DNA of 5,462 nt from Candidatus Omnitrophota bacterium (GTDB lineage: Bacteria; Omnitrophota; Gorgyraeia; Gygaellales; Profunditerraquicolaceae), in the NCBI GenBank assembly GCA_903907475.1, contig CAIVOB010000003.1, forward strand, positions 1-5,462, given 5' to 3'. Of the stretch, positions 1 to 5,462 are shown in pieces. Each line of letters begins with the position of its first letter. Position 1 is the first letter of the stretch. The position numbers and the translations under genes are program-made. The notes beneath the pieces are model-generated. The model was given only the letters and a program-made list of their open reading frames with translations. It had not been told where the DNA came from and made no database searches.

Positions 1-266
1 CAAGCGGCGCGGTCTCAAGAAAAGTGGCAATTTTAATGGCACAAAATATCCGCAAAAAAATTAACGCTGATTTCGCGCTAAGTATTACCGGTATTGCCGG
101 GCCCCAAGGAAAAACTGCCACTAAACCCATTGGCACCGTCTTTATTAGCCTGGCAAGTAAAAATAAAACTTTTTGTAATTTATTTGTCTTCCGGGGAAAT
201 CGCGCCAGCGTCCGCCGACAAGCCGCTTGCGCTGCTCTGCAGTTATTGATTAGAAATTTAAATTAA
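1..266 (+). CDS. cinA: CinA-family protein, C-terminal (PncC-type) domain, 5' partial
   Basis: This is the 3' end of a gene entering from the left edge. The frame is open from base 3 (bases 1-2 finish an earlier codon), giving 87 visible residues before TAA at 264-266. The GTG at 24 is not the start, because family sequence continues upstream of it: SGAVS at visible residues 1-5 is the conserved (Y/S)GAVS of the CinA C-terminal domain. Next come TGIAGP (29-34), KPIGTV (41-46) and FRGNRASVRRQAACAALQLL (63-82), which correspond to the family's VTGIAGPxGGTxxKPVGTV block and its basic C-terminal helix. Members of this family hydrolyse nicotinamide mononucleotide to nicotinate mononucleotide in pyridine nucleotide recycling, in the cytoplasm. 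The catalytic serine region lies outside the window. Whether this is full-length CinA with an N-terminal molybdopterin-binding-like domain or a stand-alone PncC cannot be seen. The usual GGT of the central block reads GKT here. The gene converges on pgpA and overlaps its 3' end by 9 bp. Confidence 0.9.
   Translation, partial: SGAVSRKVAILMAQNIRKKINADFALSITGIAGPQGKTATKPIGTVFISLASKNKTFCNLFVFRGNRASVRRQAACAALQLLIRNLN
258..266. other. Convergent 3' overlap of cinA and pgpA
   Basis: The nine bases TTAAATTAA contain the stop codons of both genes. The plus strand reads TTA AAT TAA (Leu-Asn-stop of cinA) and the minus strand reads TTA ATT TAA (Leu-Ile-stop of pgpA). There is no intergenic space, and no hairpin with a following T-run was found on either side, so each transcript must run into the opposite gene before it ends. 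Confidence 0.9.
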
Positions 267-728
267 AGAAAATCTTACAATTAAGGAAAGTATTAAATTC
301 GTATAAAGGGCGGCCACTAAATCATCTCCCATCACCCCTAAAGAACCGTGAAGATACTGCAATTTATCCGCTGGATAGGGCTTGAGCGTATCTAAAATCC
401 TGAAAATTAAAAAACCTAAAATAATAATCTTAAAGTTAAACGGCATAAAACTAAGTGCCACTAACATCCCCATTACTTCATCGATCACGATGCAACCGGG
501 ATCCTTTTTTCCTAGAATCTTTTCCATTTTACCGCAGGTAAAAAGCCCAAAAAAAGTAATCCCTAATATAACGAGAAAATAAATTAAAAAATTACTCTTG
601 GCAAGCAAACAAAAGATTCCTACTCCAACAAGACTACCAAAGGTGCCCGGAATAAGCGGTAAATAACCAGTAAAGAAAAAAGTACTGACTAATTTAATGA
701 AAAAATTAATGAGTGGATTTTGCTTCAT
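258..728 (-). CDS. pgpA: Phosphatidylglycerophosphatase A
   Basis: The product removes the phosphate from phosphatidylglycerophosphate to give phosphatidylglycerol at the cytoplasmic membrane, the step after PgsA. It has 156 residues, normal for the family. Family motifs are seen in order: LPLIPGTFGS (23-32), DPGCIVIDEVMGM (76-88, with the acidic pair Asp83-Glu84), FRILDTLKPYP (109-119) and GVMGDDLVAA (131-140, with the Asp135-Asp136 pair). The acidic residues are expected to bind Mg2+ and catalyse the reaction. Hydrophobic segments near residues 33-65, 88-110 and 138-153 fit a small integral membrane protein. The ATG at 726-728 overlaps the pgsA stop as ATGA, and no Shine-Dalgarno sequence is visible before it, so translation is probably coupled to pgsA. 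The stop codon lies inside the end of the opposing cinA gene. It is very unlikely to be anything else; PgpB and PgpC belong to unrelated families. Confidence 0.95.
   Translation of the reverse strand: MKQNPLINFFIKLVSTFFFTGYLPLIPGTFGSLVGVGIFCLLAKSNFLIYFLVILGITFFGLFTCGKMEKILGKKDPGCIVIDEVMGMLVALSFMPFNFKIIILGFLIFRILDTLKPYPADKLQYLHGSLGVMGDDLVAALYTNLILSLIVRFSLI
725..728 (-). other. ATGA stop/start overlap, pgsA to pgpA
   Basis: On the minus strand the four bases read ATGA: the pgpA ATG (728-726) overlaps the pgsA TGA (727-725). No Shine-Dalgarno motif precedes it. Coupling would keep the two consecutive enzymes of phosphatidylglycerol synthesis in step, which is an inference from the arrangement. 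Confidence 0.85.
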
Positions 729-1303
729 AAACGCGCGATAATCTTACGGTTTTCCCAAAGATAGGATAACCCGGAATAAAGTGTCAACCCCACAGTAACT
801 AACATCAGCCCAAAGATTCCTTGATGAAAGATTTTTTCCCAAGCCGGATTCCAAGTATAATATTTAAGCAAAATTTCTTTCGCCACGATAAAACCTAAAA
901 TAATAAAAATTACCAACATTTGTAAAACAGTTTTATGCTTACCCGCTCGCGCCGCCGATAAAACTTTAGCTTTATTTAACGCAAAAAGCCTTAAGGAAGT
1001 AATTAAGATTTCCCGCGAAACAATAATCACAAACATCCAAGCATCAATTAATTGCAGCTGCACAAAAGCCGCGAAAGCCGCCAAAACTAAAATTTTATCC
1101 GCGATGGGGTCCATTAATCTACCAAAATCCGTGACCATATTGCGGTGTTTAGCAACCCAGCCATCAAGTAAATCGGAAAGTGCCGCCAAAATAAAAACTA
1201 ACAAACTTAAAGCCTTGGGCCAAAGCCCCTGACAAAATAAAAAAAACATAAAAACAAAAGTTAACAAAATCCGTGACATCGTTAAGCGATTGGCAAGGTT
1301 CAT
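725..1303 (-). CDS. pgsA: CDP-diacylglycerol--glycerol-3-phosphate 3-phosphatidyltransferase
   Basis: The product is a membrane enzyme that joins CDP-diacylglycerol and glycerol-3-phosphate into phosphatidylglycerophosphate, releasing CMP: the committed step towards phosphatidylglycerol. It has 192 residues, typical for PgsA. The N-terminus MNLANRLTMSRILL matches the family's NxPNxLTxxR(I/L) opening. The CDP-alcohol phosphotransferase signature spans residues 44-69, with Asp44, Asp47, Gly48, Ala51, Gly61, Asp65 and Asp69 in correct spacing. The position that is normally Arg directly after Ala is Lys52. SREILITSLR (96-105) and GKHKTVLQML (121-130) are PgsA-specific blocks and argue against other phosphatidyltransferases such as phosphatidylserine or cardiolipin synthases. 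Several hydrophobic helices are visible (about 11-24, 31-43, 69-84, 87-95, 127-141, 161-178). The ATG lies 2 nt after the rimO stop and 10 nt after a run of five G. The 3' end overlaps pgpA, which performs the next reaction. Confidence 0.94.
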   Translation of the reverse strand: MNLANRLTMSRILLTFVFMFFLFCQGLWPKALSLLVFILAALSDLLDGWVAKHRNMVTDFGRLMDPIADKILVLAAFAAFVQLQLIDAWMFVIIVSREILITSLRLFALNKAKVLSAARAGKHKTVLQMLVIFIILGFIVAKEILLKYYTWNPAWEKIFHQGIFGLMLVTVGLTLYSGLSYLWENRKIIARL

Positions 1304-1305
1304 TT

Positions 1306-2547
1306 TTATAATTCCCCCACAAGGTCATATTCCAAAGTGTCTTTAATTTTTACCGTAACAAATTTTCCAATCTTTAGATGCTTCTTAGTATGAACGTAAA
1401 CCGTTCCGTCTACTTCCGGAGCATCCGCCTGACTGCGCCCGATATAAACACCAGCTTCTTTCTCCTCGATCAAAACTTCAATCTTTTTACCTAAGAACCG
1501 AGCATTCTGAATTTTGGCGATTTCCTGCTGGACGGACATAATCGCTTGGAACCGTAATTGTTTTTGTTTCTCTGAAATCTGCCCTTTAAAATTATAAGCC
1601 GGCGTGCCTTCTTCCCGGGAATAAGTAAAAGCGCCTAATCGCTCAAATTTTACAACTTGAATAAATTCCAATAGCTCCTGAAACTCTTTTTCTGTCTCTG
1701 AAGGAAAACCCACAATCACCGTCGTACGCAAACAAACTCCGGGAATCATTCTTCTTATTTTAGCAATTAAAGCTACCAACTGTTCTTTGCTTATTCTGCG
1801 GCCCATAATTTTCAAAATCCGGTTGTTAATGTGCTGAATGGGCAAATCAATATATTTACAGAGCTGCTTATTTTCGCCTATTAACTTCAACAATTCATCG
1901 CTCACGCGTTCCGGATTTAAATAAAGCAGCCGAATCCAAGAAATATCCGGAGCTTGCTGAATTACTTTCTTTAAAAGCTCCACCAACCGGCTCTTCCCGC
2001 CGCGCTCCATCCCAAAACCGGTAATATCCTGGCCGATAATATTAAGTTCCGCAATCTTTTGCCGATTTAACTCTTTTACCCTGGCAATGATTGACTTTTC
2101 TTCTAAACTCTTAAGCCGGCCTTTAATTTTAGGAATAACGCAATAACTGCAAGCATTAACACAACCTTCACAAATTTTTAGATAAGCGTAATGACGCGGG
2201 GCTAAAGCAAATCTTTTTACTGTATGATTGGCGCCCAAGGCGCCAACAAAAGCATCTACTTCAGGCAACTCTTGACTTAAATTTTTATAACGCTGCGGCA
2301 GGCATCCATGAACGATTATTTTTTTTAACTTGCCTTGATTCTTAAGCTCCACCAGCTCTAAAATTGCCGCGATCGATTCACGCTTAGCTTCTTCGATAAA
2401 AGCGCAAGTATTGACTAAAACTACATCCGCCCCTTTTAAATCATCAAGAATCCGATAACCTTTAGCGTTTAAGCGTCCGGCCAGCGTTTCCGCATCTACT
2501 AAATTCCGCGGGCAGCCTAAACTTAAGATTCCGATCTTTTCTTTCAT
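1306..2547 (-). CDS. rimO: Ribosomal protein S12 methylthiotransferase RimO
   Basis: This is a radical-SAM enzyme with two iron-sulfur clusters that adds a methylthio group to a conserved aspartate of ribosomal protein S12 in the cytoplasm. It has 413 residues, slightly short for the family (about 430-450), mainly because of a short linker between the first two domains. Domains in order: an N-terminal methylthiotransferase domain with SLGCPRNLVDAE (9-20) and cluster cysteines Cys12, Cys48 and Cys82; a radical-SAM core with the CxxxCxxC motif at Cys129, Cys133 and Cys136 followed by VIPKIKGR; and a C-terminal TRAM-like domain from about residue 348. AFTYSREEGTPAYN (306-319) and QADAPEVDGTVYV (373-385) are RimO-type blocks and separate it from the tRNA-modifying relatives MiaB and MtaB. 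Cys126 is an additional cysteine three residues before the radical-SAM motif. The ATG overlaps the rodZ stop as ATGA, with no clear ribosome binding site, so coupled translation is likely. Confidence 0.95.
   Translation of the reverse strand: MKEKIGILSLGCPRNLVDAETLAGRLNAKGYRILDDLKGADVVLVNTCAFIEEAKRESIAAILELVELKNQGKLKKIIVHGCLPQRYKNLSQELPEVDAFVGALGANHTVKRFALAPRHYAYLKICEGCVNACSYCVIPKIKGRLKSLEEKSIIARVKELNRQKIAELNIIGQDITGFGMERGGKSRLVELLKKVIQQAPDISWIRLLYLNPERVSDELLKLIGENKQLCKYIDLPIQHINNRILKIMGRRISKEQLVALIAKIRRMIPGVCLRTTVIVGFPSETEKEFQELLEFIQVVKFERLGAFTYSREEGTPAYNFKGQISEKQKQLRFQAIMSVQQEIAKIQNARFLGKKIEVLIEEKEAGVYIGRSQADAPEVDGTVYVHTKKHLKIGKFVTVKIKDTLEYDLVGEL
1314..1318 (-). promoter_or_regulatory. Possible weak ribosome binding site of pgsA
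   Basis: A run of five G on the minus strand lies within the last codons of rimO and 10 nt before the pgsA ATG. It could pair with the CCUCC of 16S rRNA through one G:U pair. Since pgsA starts only 2 nt after the rimO stop, re-initiation by terminating ribosomes is an alternative explanation. Confidence 0.4.
2544..2547 (-). other. ATGA stop/start overlap, rodZ to rimO
   Basis: On the minus strand the four bases read ATGA: the rimO ATG (2547-2545) shares two bases with the rodZ TGA (2546-2544). The sequence just upstream shows no Shine-Dalgarno motif. This arrangement usually means translational coupling and strongly supports one shared transcript. Confidence 0.85.
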
Positions 2548-3377
2548 CGCGCAATTTTTAAACCATCTTTATTAATTAAAATGTTTTTTAAAGACTGGCC
2601 CCGGCGGCCAAGGTGCGTAAAACGCTGGTCATTAACTTGAATTTCTATTGCTCCGGAATCTCCTAAAGACAATTCGATTTTTTCTTTCGCCTGCCAGGAT
2701 TCTGTGCGGCCAGGAGTCAATAATCCATGAAAACGCAATTTACCGTCAACCTTAGCAGAAACCCAGCTTTTATTACGCGCGAATATCTCGCAAGTAAAAC
2801 CTTTCAATTCATCTTTTGCCGACTTAGACACTACAGGATTATTTTTGGTTACCAATGTACTTTTAGTATCTTTGGCTAATCTTTCCTTTGCCGGTTTTGG
2901 GGTTAAAACAGGCAGCGAAATTTTTGCCCGAGTAAACGAAGCCCTGAAGTGTTTACCAATAAATCTTGCGCCGTTAATTATCAAAAAAATAAACATTACC
3001 ACTAACACCACGATAACCACTAAACGCTTAAAATGGACTGCGGATGCAAAGGTCGCGATATTCTTAGAGGTATCTTTAATGAAAGTTGATTTACTCTCGA
3101 CTCGCTCTCCAATCCCCCGGCCGACAGTAGCGTGTAAAACTGGCTTTAAAGTTTGCACCGCCGGGCCAAGATACTCCTGCGCATCGAGCCCTAAATGATT
3201 GCAATAAATTTTTATAAAACCTTTGAGATAAACCGGGCTTAAATCTGAGAGGCTATCTCCTTCAATCGCGCGCAAAATATTCAGATGCATTTTAGTTTTC
3301 TTCTGCATCTCTTCCAGAGTTAAACCTCTTTCCTGACGAATTTTTTTTAATCTTGCTCCCACTGTCTCAATATTCAC
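2544..3377 (-). CDS. rodZ: RodZ-like membrane protein: N-terminal HTH, one TM helix, C-terminal DUF4115-type domain
   Basis: This looks like the cell-shape protein RodZ, which anchors the MreB cytoskeleton to the membrane in bacteria that have MreB. From the chosen GTG (3375-3377) it has 277 residues. Residues about 5-66 form an Xre-type helix-turn-helix domain (VGARLKKIRQERGLTLEEM at 6-24, then YLKGFIKIYCNHLGLD at 50-65, the typical RodZ ending). One transmembrane helix lies near 119-135. A Lys/Pro-rich linker follows, then a C-terminal beta domain (about 194-271) with SWVSAKVDGKLRFHGLLTPG, SLGDSGAIEIQVND and LGRRGQSLKNILI, the DUF4115 pattern. The expected topology is N-terminus in the cytoplasm and C-terminal domain outside. 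An in-frame TTG at 3422 would add 15 residues and overlap ftsK by 40 bp. GTG is preferred because it lies 5 nt after the ftsK stop, has G-rich sequence upstream, and starts the protein just before the HTH. Whether it truly works with MreB is inference; mreB is not in view. Confidence 0.86.
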   Translation of the reverse strand: MNIETVGARLKKIRQERGLTLEEMQKKTKMHLNILRAIEGDSLSDLSPVYLKGFIKIYCNHLGLDAQEYLGPAVQTLKPVLHATVGRGIGERVESKSTFIKDTSKNIATFASAVHFKRLVVIVVLVVMFIFLIINGARFIGKHFRASFTRAKISLPVLTPKPAKERLAKDTKSTLVTKNNPVVSKSAKDELKGFTCEIFARNKSWVSAKVDGKLRFHGLLTPGRTESWQAKEKIELSLGDSGAIEIQVNDQRFTHLGRRGQSLKNILINKDGLKIAR

Positions 3378-3382
3378 TTTTT

Positions 3383-5462
3383 TTACCCCGCCTCCCTGCC
3401 ACTCGTTAAATCCTTTAACCAAACCGCGCGATCCACCAAAATCTTACGCGGCTTGCTCCCCTCAAAAGGGCCCACCAAACCTTCAGCTTCCATCTGATCA
3501 ATAATGCGCGCTGCGCGCGTATAACCTAATCGCATACGCCTTTGTAAAATTGAAACTGAAGCTTGATTACTTTCCATAATTACCCGCACCGCCTCTTCAT
3601 AAAGCTCATCTTTTTGGCCACCACCGGGCAAATTATTTTTTTGCTGCTCTTTCAGAATCTCTTCATCATAAACCGGCTCTCCTTGAGCCTTAATAAATTC
3701 CACGACTCTTTCAATCTCAGCGTCTTTAACCAAAGCTCCTTGAATCCGGACAAGATCTTCTTTCCCCGGCTGTAAAAATAACATATCCCCTTTACCAAGT
3801 AAAGTTTCCGCGCCATTCATATCTAAAACCGTGCGCGAATCGACTTTGGAAGCTACCTTAAAAGATACCCGCGCCGGAAGATTCGCTTTAATTACTCCGG
3901 TAATTACATCAACACTTGGCCGCTGTGTGGCTAAAATTAAATGTATTCCCACCGCTCTCGATAACTGCGCTAAACGCGTAATCGCATTCTCAATCTGATC
4001 CCGGGCGACACTCATTAAATCCGCGAACTCATCAACAATTACCACAATATAAGGAATCTTTTCTTGTTTTTCATTATAAGCTTCGATATTTCTCGCGCCT
4101 GCCTTAGATAAAAGCCGATAGCGTTCCTCCATTTCAGAAACAACCCAATTTAAAGCCACGGCTGCTTTTTTAGCATCCGTAACTACCGGGCATAAAAGAT
4201 GCGGCAAGCCATTGAAAGGCATTAATTCTACCATCTTGGGATCAATCATTAAAAATTTTAAATCATTAGGCGATCCCCGGAAAAGTAAAGATAAAATACA
4301 GGTATTCACGCAAACTGTTTTACCCGAACCGGTCGTTCCGGCAATTAGAAGATGCGGCATATCATCAAGGTCTCCAAAAACAGACCTGCCGGTAATATCC
4401 TTTCCTAAAGCAATCGCTAAAGATGATTTCTGCTTATGATACTCCGCCGAAGTAAGTAAATCTTTAATGCACACTAAAGTACTTTGTAAATTCGGAACCT
4501 CCACCCCCACTCTGCCTTTACCCGGAATCGGCGCGATGATTCTTATCGATTGAGCTTTAATCGCTAAAGCGATGTCATCACTCAAGTTTTCAATGCGATT
4601 AATCTTCACTCCGGCAGCAGGTTCTAATTCATAACGCGTAATTACCGGGCCACGAATAATATCCGTAACTTTAGCCAAAATACCAAAATCCTCTAAGGTC
4701 TCTTCCAGGGTCCTGGCACAAGCTTCCAGATCCTCTTTCATTTGTTTGGTATCACTGGCAACCGGCTCATCTAATAAATCTATAGAAGGCAGATGATAAT
4801 CACCGATTTTTTGCGGCGGCAGCTTAATCCGGGATTGATCAGAAGCGGGATTATTTTTAATTTGAATCTTTATTTTTCCCGCCGTATTCTCAGGCATAAA
4901 AATCTTAGGCTTATTGGCAGGAGCGGACGGCGATTCTTTAAGCCCAAAAAGATTCGGCTTACTTAAAAGAGAAGATTTAACTTTAACCGGCGGCGTCTTA
5001 ATATTACGTGAAAAATTAAAAATTTTAGCAAAAATACTTTTTAATCTGGCGAATAAATTCACAAAAAGAGAAGAAATTAAAATCTCGGTCACTAAAGCTA
5101 AAGAAAGAATAATGAAGGTGATAAAAATAATAAAACCACCTAAGCGGCTAAAATAGGTGGTAACAAAATTAGCAGTTAAAGCGCCGAGAAATCCTGAAGT
5201 GTGGAATCTCAGCAAATCATTATTTAAATTAAACATTCCGATCAGCGCGCTCGTCGAAACCAGCAACACGAACATCCCTAAAATCCGCGGAACACTTAAA
5301 TAAGGTTTATCCTGACGAAAGTATTTAATTCCCAACATCATCACCAAAAAAGGAATGACAAAACTGGAGATATTCCCAAAGAAAAATACAATTAAACCGG
5401 CAAGGTAAGCGCCAAAGACTCCTAAAAGATTTTTCGGAGGAAAATTGGGATGCGAGGTATAA
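3383..5462 (-). CDS. ftsK: DNA translocase FtsK/SpoIIIE, 5' partial
   Basis: The product is a septum-anchored, ATP-driven pump that moves chromosomal DNA through the closing division site and helps resolve chromosome dimers. The frame stays open to the right edge, giving 692 visible residues (residue 1 is the codon at 5459-5461). The TTG at 5345-5347 is not the start, since HPNFPPKNLLGVFGAYLAG just upstream of it is typical FtsK membrane-domain sequence. Visible parts: hydrophobic segments near 16-45, 58-77 and 108-135; a short Lys/Pro-rich linker (about 136-220), as in SpoIIIE rather than E. coli FtsK; the alpha/beta motor with Walker A GTTGSGKT (375-382) and Walker B VVIVDEFADLM (473-483); ATQRPSVDVITG (511-522); and a C-terminal gamma winged helix (about 619-678, with RRMRLGYTRAARIIDQM), which reads KOPS/SRS-type guide sequences. 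Probably only the start and first membrane helix are missing. It is the first visible gene of the minus-strand operon; its stop TAA sits 5 nt before the rodZ GTG. Confidence 0.97.
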   Translation of the reverse strand, partial: YTSHPNFPPKNLLGVFGAYLAGLIVFFFGNISSFVIPFLVMMLGIKYFRQDKPYLSVPRILGMFVLLVSTSALIGMFNLNNDLLRFHTSGFLGALTANFVTTYFSRLGGFIIFITFIILSLALVTEILISSLFVNLFARLKSIFAKIFNFSRNIKTPPVKVKSSLLSKPNLFGLKESPSAPANKPKIFMPENTAGKIKIQIKNNPASDQSRIKLPPQKIGDYHLPSIDLLDEPVASDTKQMKEDLEACARTLEETLEDFGILAKVTDIIRGPVITRYELEPAAGVKINRIENLSDDIALAIKAQSIRIIAPIPGKGRVGVEVPNLQSTLVCIKDLLTSAEYHKQKSSLAIALGKDITGRSVFGDLDDMPHLLIAGTTGSGKTVCVNTCILSLLFRGSPNDLKFLMIDPKMVELMPFNGLPHLLCPVVTDAKKAAVALNWVVSEMEERYRLLSKAGARNIEAYNEKQEKIPYIVVIVDEFADLMSVARDQIENAITRLAQLSRAVGIHLILATQRPSVDVITGVIKANLPARVSFKVASKVDSRTVLDMNGAETLLGKGDMLFLQPGKEDLVRIQGALVKDAEIERVVEFIKAQGEPVYDEEILKEQQKNNLPGGGQKDELYEEAVRVIMESNQASVSILQRRMRLGYTRAARIIDQMEAEGLVGPFEGSKPRKILVDRAVWLKDLTSGREAG
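3386..3396 (-). promoter_or_regulatory. Probable ribosome binding region of rodZ
   Basis: Read on the minus strand this is GGGAGGCGGGG, inside the last codons of ftsK. The GGGG end lies 8 nt before the GTG at 3377, while GGGAGG lies 13 nt away, a little far. It is the strongest purine-rich Shine-Dalgarno-like tract at any gene start in the window, and it supports GTG 3377 over TTG 3422, which has nothing similar upstream. Which of the two G-rich parts pairs with the 16S rRNA is not determined. Confidence 0.55.

Noticed and set aside
200..240. Possible terminator hairpin near the end of cinA (CAGCG...CGCTG)
   Set aside because: The 5-bp stem has a loop of about 19 nt, no T-run follows, and it lies within codons for the basic C-terminal helix of CinA.
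382..582. Plus-strand reading frame of 66 codons
   Set aside because: It lies antisense within pgpA, whose protein carries all family motifs. The plus-strand translation is low-complexity and matches nothing recognisable.
2845..3198. Plus-strand reading frame of 117 codons, the longest on that strand
   Set aside because: It is antisense to rodZ across the TM helix and linker. Its composition mirrors the hydrophobic and Lys-rich minus-strand codons, and no start signal or family motif is present.
3377..3422. Possible ftsK-rodZ fusion or programmed frameshift, because the frames overlap
   Set aside because: FtsK ends naturally after a complete gamma domain, and rodZ has its own start and G-rich upstream signal, so two separate genes explain the region.
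3506..3518. GC-rich inverted repeat GCGCG-CTG-CGCGC
   Set aside because: It lies in the codons for the conserved gamma-domain stretch YTRAARII of ftsK and has no T-run after it, so it is explained by Arg/Ala codons rather than by a terminator or regulatory hairpin.
2016..4400. Repeated GGTAATATCC in rimO (near 2020) and ftsK (near 4390)
   Set aside because: Each copy is only 10 bp and encodes the same common Gly/Asp-Ile-Thr-Gly-type codons (DITG) in both proteins, so it is a coding coincidence.
4914..5156. Plus-strand reading frame of 80 codons
   Set aside because: It is antisense to the ftsK membrane helix and linker region, where low sequence constraint leaves frames open by chance. It is Lys-rich with no motif.
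1..5462. A novel defence, mobile or RNA-based system
   Set aside because: Every base is accounted for by six well-known housekeeping families. There are no repeats, integrase or transposase signals, unusual composition islands or structured non-coding gaps.

Overview
This window is a compact stretch of bacterial housekeeping genes with almost no non-coding DNA. Five genes lie head to tail on the minus strand. In transcription order they are ftsK (DNA translocase, 5' end beyond the right edge), a rodZ-like gene, rimO (S12 methylthiotransferase), pgsA (phosphatidylglycerophosphate synthase) and pgpA (phosphatidylglycerophosphatase A). A sixth gene, the 3' end of a cinA/pncC-type gene, enters from the left edge on the plus strand and ends tail to tail with pgpA.

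Layout from left to right: 1-266 (+) C-terminal domain of a CinA-family protein, cut by the edge; 258-728 (-) pgpA; 725-1303 (-) pgsA; 1306-2547 (-) rimO; 2544-3377 (-) rodZ-like; 3383-5462 (-) ftsK, open through the right edge. The minus-strand genes are separated by 5 nt or less, or overlap by an ATGA, so they very probably form one operon. Its promoter would lie upstream of ftsK or further up, outside the window. No RNA gene, mobile element, CRISPR array, long repeat or convincing terminator is visible, and there is no gene-free stretch of 300 bases.

How the genes fit together: PgsA and PgpA catalyse consecutive steps of phosphatidylglycerol synthesis. FtsK links chromosome segregation to the division septum, and RodZ links cell shape to the MreB cytoskeleton. 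RimO modifies ribosomal protein S12, and CinA/PncC recycles pyridine nucleotides. From memory, this is a shortened version of a widely conserved block (spoIIIE/ftsK, rodZ-like ymfM, rimO in some lineages, pgsA, cinA, recA in Firmicutes). The differences here are that pgpA follows pgsA and cinA is on the opposite strand.

Organism: a bacterium with modest GC (roughly 40% by eye). Protein sequences are diverged from the common model organisms, which suggests an uncultured lineage. An Omnitrophota-like origin is a guess from overall flavour and gene order, not something the window proves. I found no undescribed system here. The points worth a second look are the flipped cinA, an Arg-to-Lys change in the PgsA signature motif, the fully overlapping convergent stop codons, and start-site corrections for ftsK and rodZ.
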